From the NCBI GenBank assembly GCA_018389105.1, contig JACATO010000624.1, forward strand, positions 248,001-312,000: a DNA stretch of 64,000 nucleotides. The letters are read 5' to 3'. This stretch comes from Nautilus pompilius (taxonomy: Eukaryota; Mollusca; Cephalopoda; Nautilida; Nautilidae). The translations under genes and the position numbers were made by a program. Below the pieces are notes generated by a model, which was not told where the DNA came from, ran no database searches, and saw only the letters and a list, made by a program, of their open reading frames with translations. Of the stretch, positions 38,101 through 47,500 are shown in pieces; within the stretch, counting starts at the first letter, position 1; each line of letters starts with the position of its first letter.

Positions 38101-39476
38101 GGTGTTTGGCCCGCAAATCCACAAAAAAAAGGTGTTTTCGAAAATGTTACTATTTTTCTTTTGTGAATATCAGTAAGCTACCAACATTTCTTATCAGTCT
38201 GTTAACCATTAATAGTAGTGTTAGGTGGGGTTGTGTAGGTTTTGATCAAATTGAATATTGTTGAGAAATCTGTGGTTTTCAATTCTTCTAGATTTTCTTG
38301 AGGCTTTTGTATTAAACTTGGATGATGACAGCAAATTGCACAGGATGAAAAATTTCCCATTTTTTTAAAAATATGAATCTAATAATAGGAACCTGTTAGA
38401 TGCTTTGAGCACAGCCAGTTATTTGGTCTTTGATTTTATAAAAAGGGTGGACAGAATGATGTATAGCAGGATTTAAAAAAAATCTCCATTTCGGTCTCTG
38501 AAAAGCAGAGTAAACATAAAATGAATTCTTAACTGATTTAACTTTATTTTAAGTATTTGTGTTTTTAACACAGTAAAAAAATAGGTGGTGTTGTGGGCTG
38601 CAGTATAGAGAACCTGAGTTGTACAGCAGTACCAGCATCAGGAGGCTTGTGTTATACTAGTTCTCAGCAGTTTAGTAGCAAATATTGTCATCGATGTGGT
38701 TAGACTCAATTGTTAGTGGGTATTGAGTGATAGCTTTGTTTGTTCAATGAATCATGGTTTGGATTCATTAAAACAGCCTTCATACATTTATATATCTATT
38801 TGATGATAGGTTTTTTAGAAAGGAAGTGATTGAAATCCTAAAGTAATATGGCTTTGTAATTAGTATTGAATCTTGTACTTGACATTTGTATTTTCTTAAC
38901 ACTTAATTATAGTCATTAGAGAGAGATGGCTTCAGAACTACAGTGCTATCTTGATTGGAATTGAGAAATATCAATCAGTATTTTGTTATATTAAAATGTT
39001 CAACAAGTCTGTATAGTTAATTTTATTAGGACTGAGATTGTTTTTGAATTTTCTAAATACTTACTGAAGTAAAACATTGATTGTGGGTGGTGCAATATTA
39101 GTTTTGTACTGACATCATTTCTTATGTTAGTTAGTACACAGGTGAACTGTTTTAAATGAAAGCTTTCATAAGTCAGCGCACAGTCTCTCTTTAAAATCTG
39201 TTGGAATGCTCTTGATGTACCTCAAGGCTGCCTGGTGATCTGCATCATGTCCTCCATCCGCTTGAAAGAGTTCTGGTCCCAGTGAGCAAATTGACTGACT
39301 GGAGTATCTGATTTTACTCCAGCTTTAAAAACTGGCACAAAAAGCAGCTTTGTCCAGTTTTCTCTGCAAGGTTAAGAAATTAAATCTGTTTGTAAAAAAT
39401 TTTTTCTTCTTTTTTAGCTCGCGAATGGACTAAGGCATATGCTAAAGACAATACTGAAGATAAGGTTAAAAAATGA
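17077..39476 (+). CDS. UBE2N: UBE2N/Ubc13-like ubiquitin-conjugating enzyme E2 (5 coding exons)
   Basis: Spliced CDS: 17077-17109, 25581-25682, 32367-32511, 34980-35120, 39418-39476; 480 bp, 159 codons plus TGA, every junction GT-AG and in phase. The product is a single UBC fold. The HPN motif is at residues 78-80 and the catalytic cysteine is C88 in GRICLDILK, one position later than human C87 because of one extra N-terminal residue (MQSGLPRR for MAGLPRR). The family pairs with a Uev/Mms2 partner to build Lys63-linked ubiquitin chains for DNA-damage tolerance and immune signalling (established knowledge). The Ubc13 signature segments [20 protein letters not shown] and SAPNPDDPL are present. 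The C-terminus ends in a lysine-rich tail ([10 protein letters not shown]) a few residues longer than human. Introns are 8.5, 6.7, 2.5 and 4.3 kb. It converges with the ALAS gene. Confidence 0.96.
18128..18153. repeat. (CT)n microsatellite
   Basis: Perfect CT dinucleotide run in UBE2N intron 1, about 1 kb from exon 1. Confidence 0.9.
21850..21951 (-). mobile_element. 5'-truncated copy of the same retroposon family
   Basis: The reverse complement carries CCAACCTCCACTCCCTTCTC, then ACAAGAACTTTC and CCCTCACGCAAGCACCAC plus an A-rich tail, as at 46543-46633. The other copy lacks about 13 bases between CTCGG and ACAAGAA. Truncated 5' end and intact A-rich 3' end are typical of target-primed retroposition. 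Lies in UBE2N intron 1. Confidence 0.7.
23035..24641 (-). pseudogene. Degenerate coding-like region, family not recognised
   Basis: Minus-strand fragments with protein-like composition run for about 1.6 kb in shifting frames, for example [37 protein letters not shown] and LPLEYH-like stretches within 24297-24641, broken by many stops. This fits an old retrocopy or transposase relic inside UBE2N intron 1, but I cannot name the parent. Confidence 0.3.
25581..25682 (+). CDS. UBE2N: UBE2N coding exon 2
   Basis: Acceptor ttttccttag, donor gtaaga, phase 0 at both ends. Encodes 34 residues beginning [15 protein letters not shown] and ending TGPEE, the first helix-strand part of the UBC fold. Confidence 0.96.
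25683..32366 (+). other. UBE2N: UBE2N intron 2
   Basis: A 6.7 kb AT-rich intron. Apart from a B-box-like motif near 30350 and scattered coding-like fragments at about 27480-29000 that I could not identify, I see nothing in it. Confidence 0.8.
32367..32511 (+). CDS. UBE2N: UBE2N coding exon 3 (active-site exon)
   Basis: Acceptor taattgcag, donor gtaagt, phase 0 to 1. Encodes residues 46-93 plus one base, including [12 protein letters not shown] and the catalytic cysteine in GRICLDILK. Confidence 0.97.
32512..34979 (+). other. UBE2N: UBE2N intron 3
   Basis: A 2.5 kb intron. Two overlapping plus-strand open frames near 32971-33231 match no family I know and lack supporting splice sites, so I treat them as chance. 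Confidence 0.8.
34980..35120 (+). CDS. UBE2N: UBE2N coding exon 4
   Basis: Acceptor ttgttttag, donor gtaaga, phase 1 to 1. Begins by completing Asp-94 and encodes [19 protein letters not shown] through NEAEAINK, the post-active-site helix and the 3-10 loop of the E2. Confidence 0.96.
35758..35765. repeat. hAT target site duplication, left copy (gtctagaa)
   Basis: Eight bases directly before the left terminal repeat, identical to those after the right terminal repeat. Confidence 0.95.
35766..38075 (-). mobile_element. hAT-superfamily DNA transposon, 2310 bp, near full-length
   Basis: Terminal inverted repeats CAGGGGTCACCAAAC (left) and CAGTGGTCACCAAAC (right, reverse complement) match at 14 of 15 positions. 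The element is flanked by a perfect 8-bp duplication, gtctagaa, the hallmark of hAT integration. The internal minus-strand reading frame encodes a BED zinc-finger hAT transposase related to the GTF2IRD2/Charlie-like group. Perfect flanks and a nearly open frame indicate a recent insertion. The end sequence is typical of animal hAT elements. Confidence 0.95.
36070..37944 (-). pseudogene. hAT transposase (BED finger, GTF2IRD2-like) with one in-frame stop
   Basis: One continuous minus-strand frame of about 624 codons, broken only by TGA at 36529-36531. The likely natural start is the internal ATG at 37861-37863 (MATKKRKVD), since relatives begin there. Numbering from the upstream Met, the BED-type finger has C62, C65, H80 and H85. 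The core has LALDES (D208) and TVDGGKN (D275), a Cys-x2-His pair (C308/H311), an RW motif (367-368) and HMNELN (E420), as in hAT DDE domains. After the stop the frame resumes with the C-terminal dimerisation domain ([21 protein letters not shown]). Overall length suits the family. The stop probably disables it, unless it is read through or is a sequencing error. Confidence 0.92.
38076..38083. repeat. hAT target site duplication, right copy (gtctagaa)
   Basis: Eight bases directly after the right terminal repeat, identical to the left copy. Identity of the two shows little sequence decay since insertion. Confidence 0.95.
39418..39476 (+). CDS. UBE2N: UBE2N terminal coding exon 5
   Basis: Acceptor tcttttttag. 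Completes an alanine codon and encodes [11 protein letters not shown] followed by TEDKVKK and TGA. The first part matches the last helix of Ubc13 (ARAWTRLYA in vertebrates); the lysine-rich end is an extension. Confidence 0.93.
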
Positions 39477-39760
39477 GAATACAAAACGAGCGAATGAACG
39501 AAAACTCTTCTTTTTCTGTGTCACAGCCATTGTAGGACTGAAGCAACATCAGTTGGTTGAAGAAAGAAGGTAGTATTTGAGTTTGGTGAGGCAGTTTCTC
39601 CCAAATTAAATAAATTTAAAAAAAGCAACAACAATCATTTAATACATACATACAGTCCTTGAAAGACACAGACTGGAATTTTTTTTTCCCCTTGTGTTGT
39701 CAGGAGCATGTACATTTTGATTACTGTATAAACAATAAAAATAATTGTCCTAATTGATTT
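39477..39760 (+). other. UBE2N: UBE2N 3' untranslated region (approximate)
   Basis: AT-rich non-coding sequence follows the stop. An AATAAA hexamer at 39734-39739 is a plausible polyadenylation signal, followed by T/G-rich sequence. The true cleavage site cannot be fixed from DNA alone. Confidence 0.45.
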
Positions 39761-41313
39761 TTTTGTTGTTTTGTTTTGAACCTTATTACATCATGACCTA
39801 ATATTTCCTCCCTCAATTTTAAAATGACTGTGGATATACAAAAACAGCATAAAATCATCCAGTGCTTTGTTTTTTTACTATAGTTGTTATTTCTCATTGC
39901 TTCATGCTCCCTTGTATTTGGTTAGTGAAGAGCTGTCAAAAACTTCAGATTCTGAGAATAAATTTAGTGGCAAAATACTCTTATTAAGGTTGAATTTTTT
40001 TTTTAAGTAGGGTGTAGTATATCATCTTTGTAACCAGAAGTGCATCTGTTTTACTTTTGGGACAGTTACATTTTATTTTTAGTTGGAAAACATTACCACC
40101 AACTTGGCTATAGCTTATTGATAATGTACTGAGTTTCATCAACACGAGAACGAGAGAGCCAGAGTTGCTGTGTGATAGTTGGTTTCCATACCATTGTGCT
40201 TAAGGCTGACATCTGAGCAGCTTTCTTGCAAAAGACATTTACTATGCAGATGAGACCAGAGAGGGAAGATTCCAAAATGACTGACTGCCAGAGTGGGTAA
40301 GGTATTTTTTCAGATGTGCTTGAGATGCCTGCTGGTCAACAATTGCTTAATCTACCCATCTAATATTGAGCTCCCTAGTGCAGCTGTAAACTGCAAGGTT
40401 TCTCAGCTAGTGGAGATGATCGATTACTGAGGAAAGGTGGGTTTGTGAAGATGTCATGTGAAACTTGTGGTTATGGCAGATGAGGATTTGCCCACAGCAG
40501 GAGTCTTTCACTGCCTGATATTTAAAATATCATTAGTCTACATTGACTTCAACAACCACTATCACTTAACTATACTTAGACAATTTCAGCATGATTAATG
40601 TTATTTGCTTGCTCAGAACATTAATTTTAAAATATTTTTATTAATTCAGCATACTCCAAATGCTCTCTCCTCACTGGATTTAGGCAGTGAGACTCCCAAT
40701 TAAATCTAACCGTCTTTGTTTAGTTGAAATGCCCAGCTCTTCACATTCGAGATTTTGGTTAAAATGTAGTTTTAGAAAAAGATTAAGTTTGGTGTTGGCT
40801 CTTGAGATTTGCTAGATTTTTTTTAGTTTGATACTCATGCTGAAAATCTCAATTCATAAAAGGATATTGCAGCAAAGTTCAGAAGAGATTTTTGCATTAA
40901 GAACTCTAGTTCAGCATCTGCATGGCTGGCCAAAGCAAATGGAATTATTCTTTCCTTTGCACACACTGGGTTGGAGGTGGTCTATAGATGTAAAGGACAG
41001 GTTTGACAATGAAAAGACATACTTTTCAGCATTTAATAGTAAATCACATGATTTTTGACAGCTATTATGAATATATATTCAAATCTCAAACAGTTTACTG
41101 TTACCACTGCTGTTTAATCATATCGTTACAATCTCACCTTTTACCCAAAGAATGTATACATTGGCTGAAGAGAAGAAAAATACTTGTTTTTCATCTTTTT
41201 ATCCTTTAAAATAAAGTGAAATATGACTGGTAAATGATTTAAAACTTTAATTAGTAACATTCTAACTGTTATACATAGATTACTTTTTCCCCCATCAGCC
41301 AGTTAAAGAACCA
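39477..41313. other. Intergenic region between convergent UBE2N and ALAS
   Basis: About 1.8 kb holding both 3' untranslated regions. A clear AATAAA for UBE2N is at 39734. For ALAS, minus-strand candidates are ATTAAA near 41246 and AATAAA near 40637; neither is decisive. The small open frames at 40828-41209 show no family features. Confidence 0.75.
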
Positions 41314-41568
41314 CTAATATTTTGAATTAACACCACTGATCCCAACACTGTCATGGTAGCCTTTCAGTTCGAGGCCATGGCTGAGCCACACGTCAATGAC
41401 ACAGTTAACAAAGTGGTCGATCATCTCTTTGGTGTGGTGGGGAGTTGGAGCTACTCGCAGTTTTTCCTCTCCCCGTGGAACTGTTGGATAGTTGATGGCC
41501 TGCACATAGATGTTGTGCTTTATCATCAAGTCATTGCATATAGAATTGGATAACTTAGGATCACCAAT
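41314..41568 (-). CDS. ALAS1: ALAS terminal coding exon 10
   Basis: Acceptor aatcttttcag, ends with TAG at 41316-41314. Encodes [19 protein letters not shown] and [18 protein letters not shown], then [11 protein letters not shown] and a short end. Vertebrate ALAS1 continues about 35 residues beyond this point. Confidence 0.97.
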   Translation of the reverse strand: MGDPKLSNSICNDLMIKHNIYVQAINYPTVPRGEEKLRVAPTPHHTKEMIDHFVNCVIDVWLSHGLELKGYHDSVGISGVNSKY

Positions 41569-44500
41569 CTGAAAAGATTGATACAATATTGAAAAGTCAA
41601 TTGGCTATCATCAATTTTTTTTCTGAGAGAAGCAAAGTAAACATGAGACCTAGTGCATGTCTAAAATAAAATAAAATTATTAAAGATCTGGAAAAACATT
41701 AAAGAGTATGGCGTGACATATTAGTGGAACCTTAGCAGTAGTGCTGTTTAGAGATTACTTGGGAGAAATCAGATCCAAAAAGATTTAAAATTTGCTGCTG
41801 TTAGAACGTTTTATTATGCTTGCGGATACTAAGGATATATAAATATCTAATTGTACTGTTTTTATAACTGAAAAATGTAGCCCCATGTAGTTTTTCTCTC
41901 CATCATGCAGCAGTACCCAACCACACCTGGTTTCCTTTATGAAGAAAAAATTAATTCAAGGCTCAAGTCTACAAAAGAACATATTTTTAACAAATACAAA
42001 TTTTTTTTTTTCCCTTTAAACCAGAGGTTTGTGGCTTTCTGAATCTAGTCTATAACTTCTTTCTAAGCACACTACAATTTCATCTGTGAATCTGCGCAGT
42101 TTTAATGGAGTAAATTTCTGATTTAACTGTTTGAGGAGGAATAGGCAGATTGGAGCAGGGGGTGAGAGGCGTGCCTAAATATGGTAGTTGTAGCCAAAAT
42201 GCTTTATTTTTTACTTTGAAAGACACTTCAAAACATTTAATAATAGATAAGAGTGGCAACAAAAATTGGAAATTAATTTTCTTAAATATATAAAACTTGT
42301 GTTATCACAAATTCTCGGTGGTTTGAACTTGTGATTATGGCATATCGCCACCTAGCTATAATCTACTTGGCCAACTGACTGCCATGTGCACGTGCCATAG
42401 TCATCACCAGTTCAACAGAATTTATTTCCATCTATAGGATGTCCTAATAAGATGTATGCACTTTATTTACTAGACTATAGAATAAAAAACAATTGGCTAG
42501 ATAGAATTTTTGCTTCATACATCAGACACCTCAAACATGATGTACTACAATAGGTGATCAAAAATGTCGGCACACTTTTACAAGAATAGCTGTTGAAGCA
42601 CATCCCAGTAAAGTGTTCATCCAAAAATTCTCACAATTTTGCCACACTGAAAACCTGGCATCAGGGGTCTGCTGTTGCATTTCACAATACAGTCATCTAT
42701 GAGCTTCCAATTAAACTTGTCTTAATAGTGAGACAAAATGCTTTTGGATAGTAGCAAAAAAAATGTATACATCATTTTGGAACACCCTATATTTACCACC
42801 GAGAAGAAAATTTAACCAAACTATCTCACAAGTTTGGGATAGAAGCTGAACAAACTTGAATGTATAAACTTAGAGACTTAACATCCTAATCTACTTTTAA
42901 ATTCAAATAGAGTATTTACATGAATTGGTATAATGTGGCTGGGACATGATACAGCTGGTATACCAATATCTATGAGCTTGTTTCGAAGATACTTTACGCT
43001 TTCTTGGTGTCTTTGACGAAGTTGTCTCCCTTCATCACCTTGTAGAGTCTAAAAAGAAAAAAACAAACATGTCAGATTACATGCAAAGTTTAATTTGTTT
43101 TTAACTTATAACTCCAATATGTTACTATCATTTTATTTTGTAAAGCAGGGATAACTAGCCCACAAATCTAACTGACAGTGTCCATGCTAAAATCAGCTTA
43201 TGCAAACTCAGAAAGGTGAATGGTGCAGTACAACAACTCACTGTGACAGCAGCCAAAGCACCAGCCAGAGTAGTGGGCGGTAGGGACGTGGTGAAAATGA
43301 ACCCTGAGGCATAACTTCGTATCATATCCACAGTTTTGGCAGTGCTAGCTATGTAACCACCTATGTTACCAAAGGCTTTTCCTGTTTAAAAAGTCAAAAG
43401 ATAATAAAACGATGAGGATTAAAACTTTTTCTTTTTTAAAAAGTCATAATCATAAAAATACTAGTAAACCAGTTTCAAGACTTAAATACAAACACGAAGA
43501 AAAGAATACAAATTATATTCCATCCTAAATTGAAAGGAAATACTTCCAGATCACTTCCAATCTCTTTAATAACAATCAGGCTACATCTAGTAAAATTACT
43601 ACTATCTGTTCTATAAGCACTCCTGGAATTCCTGGAAAATTCAATGGTAGGCATAACAACTCTACTAAACCCTGGACTTGTCCTTGTCTTAGTACTCATT
43701 TAAGAATTCATTAGCTTTGATCTGCTACTAGCATAAAAACTCTACTAAGGACAGAGAGTGTACCTAAAGTTCCCGATATTATATCTAGCTTGTCTAGAAT
43801 ATGGTCTTGTTCAGCAACTCCGGCACCATTCTGACCATACAGACCGACAGCGTGCACCTCGTCCACATAGGTAAGTGCTCCATAGTTATGTGATATATTG
43901 CACAATTCCTGTAGAGGGCACACAGAACCTAAAATTAAAAAAGAAATAAAATTTTTTTTTTAAAATTCCAGTATAAGATGGAAAGTTAACTTCAGCAGAA
44001 AATAACAAAACAACTCAATCCAAAGAAATGAAGGGAAATATTTACATTTATGATAAATATGAGTTTTATTTCACATTGGTCTTCATGCCTGCTGGTGCAC
44101 AGTAGAAATGGCTGATGTACAAGAGTTATTGCAAGAAAGCTTACATAAACCAATGGATATTAATTCCTGTAAGTAAGTCTCTTAAGTACACATATTAAAC
44201 ATTAAAAAATGTGAAGGTTTTGTTTTAAACAAAATTATGTGCAGTATTCGTTCTTGACATTAATGATTCTCAAGTAACTTTAGAAACAAAATTATATTCA
44301 TACCACTCATGGAATGCACAGTTTCGAAAGCCACAACTTTTGGAACACCAATGTCCAGTTTACAGAGGAGTTCTTCTAAGTGTTTTGGATCATTGTGGTG
44401 GAAGATGTGCTTTGGAGCTTGGCTATTTCGCACTCCCTGGATCATGGAGGCATGGTTTCCAGCATCGGAAAAAATGTGAACACCTTAAGAATTACAAAAA

Positions 44501-47500
44501 AAAAATAAATTATATAGTTAGACAATTATGGAAGAGTAATCATTAACTCCCTCTCTTAAATTCTATTTTGCATTAAAAGACTATAAACGATTAATTCATT
44601 TAGGTAGGTACATTTAAAAAGCCTGATCTTAGATAAAGAAAGCAAGCGGGAAAAAGTTTACAACTGACAAGATCCCCATTACCAGTTCATATCAGATGCA
44701 TTTTAAAATTTAAGAAACAATGAAGGTAATAAATATGAATCCCGCATACTTACAATTTTAAAAAGTAAATATTCCACTACACACGTTTTTCTAAAATTAC
44801 AACATTGGACACTGAAAAAACAACAACAAACAAGTAGTATATATTTTATTCAATAATCATAAATATAATTAATCGTTCCTTAGGCGAAAGAAGTTAGGAA
44901 ACTTAAAAATTATGATCCCAGCAGTAAGCAAGTAGAACTTACCAGGTATTGTCCTTCCCAGGGTGAAGAGAGTGGAGTCATTCGCAACATAGCAAGAAGT
45001 AAACAATAGAGCAGCTTCTTTCTGGTGCAGTTTTGCCAGTTCCATTTCCAGCTCCTCATGCAAAGGAGAGTTCCCTGAGATGTTCCTTGTTCCACCAGCT
45101 CCAGCACCATGCTTTTCTAAAGCCATCCTTAAAAAAGAAATGTCACCAGCTCTCAACAAACTTTGGCTCTTCTATGGATTTAATGAACTGTAATCAGGCT
45201 TCTCCATGCTATTTTCTAATAAACTATAAAATTGTTCATTTGAAATAGACTATGGAAATTATTGCCTGGAACATTTGCATATTGAGTGAGCAACTCACTA
45301 TTAATGCACTGAAGCATGCAAAATTATCCAATAAATAATAAGCAAGAGCTCACCAATTAAATTCTATCTACTGTTTTCAATTCTATGTATAAATATTCCC
45401 AACAAATCCTCTACCTTATCTCAGAATGCCTCCTTTAAAGTCACACACACACAAAAGTTTTTAAGCAGGAGGTTGTTAAGTTTGCTGAAGAAAATGGTGG
45501 TAGTATGGCCACACAGTGCTAGTGAGAAATGTGTTATGGACTGGTGTAAAGCGAAGCATACGTTATGGACCACAAAGAAACCAAGAAGGCAAATCAGGGC
45601 TGTGATGGTAGGAGAATTAACACTGAGGATAAGTTGGACAGACATGCTGTGTGTCATGGAGTCATTATTGTATGCTTGAGACTAAAAGACAAACAAAGCA
45701 CAACTGATGATTGCTGTCTTTACATTTCTCCCTATCTTTCTTTTGCTGATGTACAGCATTCACCTTGGTATCTTCCTGAAGGTGTGTATCATATCATCCA
45801 ATCAGAGAACAGCTGAGAATGTTGACCTCTGTGTTGGTTTAGTTATAAACCCCAAATTTTGGAGTAGGTGATTCAATGCAGCACAAATGGTACAAGATCA
45901 TCTGATGATCATCAATGTCATGCAGTGACTTAAAATATACCTCAGGCTTTAGACACAAGAACCAATATTAGCATTTGCAGTTTGTTTCAAATATCTCAAT
46001 GATTATAAACATGATGAAAAACTATTTCAACACCTATTTATCTGGAAGATCAACCTACAAAGTAGTTCAATGATATGCACAGAGCTCGTTAATATTCACA
46101 AGCCTGAAAGTAACACTGACAACAACATAATGTGATGGTGGTATGAAGGATATGACATATTGGTCTGACTGGTTGAAAGTCTGGCTAATGCGTGCTCTCA
46201 ACCTACCACGCCCCTTGGGCAAGGTCACTTGGGGTCAACCTTATGGGGGTAGGGAGGCGAGTACTCTGCTTAGTGGCTTTTGTAGACGGAAAGTCCTCTG
46301 CCCAAAAAGAGTGGAGGCGAGGGGCGCTTTTTGCCTTTCGCCTGCCTATCTGGCTGGGAAGGTTAGGTGCGTCGAGACCGGTTTTCAGACTTTCCCAAGA
46401 TTGGTTTTTGGCTGGGGAAACGATCACTCTAACATGGGGTGCTTGCGCCAGCCACACAAGGTGCTTCAGCGCCTCAACCGGGCCTTTTAGGCCTTAACGG
46501 GAGCTTGCTCCACACCGGGTTTCGGCCCCACACGGCTTCAGCCGCCAACCTCCACTCCCTTCTCCTCGGTACAAGAACTTTCGCATGCACCCTCACGCAA
46601 GCACCACAAAAAGATAAAAAAAAAAAAAAGTATCATAGTTAATCTAGCCTTATCATATATTCCACATCAACATATAGGCCAAAAAATACGGTAGTTTAAA
46701 CTACTAGAGCAGCGAACTCCATGGTAGTATCTGTCCACCATTTTGAATCTACTCACTGCATCATGTTACTAAGTTCTATCCAGTCAGGATTGATTTATAT
46801 AGCAACACATGGTAGGACGCTGCACACATTTAGCTATTTACAGTCTTCATGCGTGATCATTGTAATATCTTTAAAACGGAAGCCTCTCAGTCATCAATAC
46901 TTTCTCCCTCTACTGGTAAACATTCATTAATTTATTGTCAAAGTATGGATCAAATTCAAAGCAGAAACATGGCTGGGCTACACAATGTACTAGGACAAAT
47001 TTTTTGGGAAGAACCTTGGTAATGAATCTGATTTTCTAGATTAGCATATGAGAGAAGCAGCTGAGTGTAAAGATCTCTGCACCTTCATACTGAAATATTT
47101 CTACAGTTTCTATTGTTATGTTACAAATGTTAGTTGATCCTTATTGTAAAGATAACTTTCAGAATAACAGAGGGAGACCTAATACCAAAGTTCAAGGCCA
47201 TTATCTACTTAAATGGCTAAGACAGAAAGATAAAACATGGTGAATAATGTTCTTTTTCTTACCTAACAGCATTTTTCACATTAGGATGCCAACTCATGCC
47301 CAGGTAATCATTACTACACCATACGGAGACATTCCGTTTATTTTCTTTCAAACTGTACTCCTCTGCAAATGGAAAATTCTCTGCCTTTCTTAACACCCTT
47401 TTAAAGACACGATATGAGTGGTCCCTCATCTTTTTGTCTATTTGATCCTTAAAGAACTGTTCATAGTTGAAGAATGATCCTGTTTTACCATCTTAAAAAA

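Larger units (their letters stand above)
35121..39417 (+). other. UBE2N: UBE2N intron 4 (hosts a hAT transposon)
   Basis: A 4.3 kb intron. More than half is the hAT element at 35766-38075, inserted antisense to UBE2N. The remainder is AT-rich with no exon recognised. Confidence 0.85.

Noticed and set aside
46143..46497. Three overlapping open frames of 84-115 codons
   Set aside because: They lie inside the GC-rich retroposon; absence of stops in several frames reflects composition, and none resembles a protein family.
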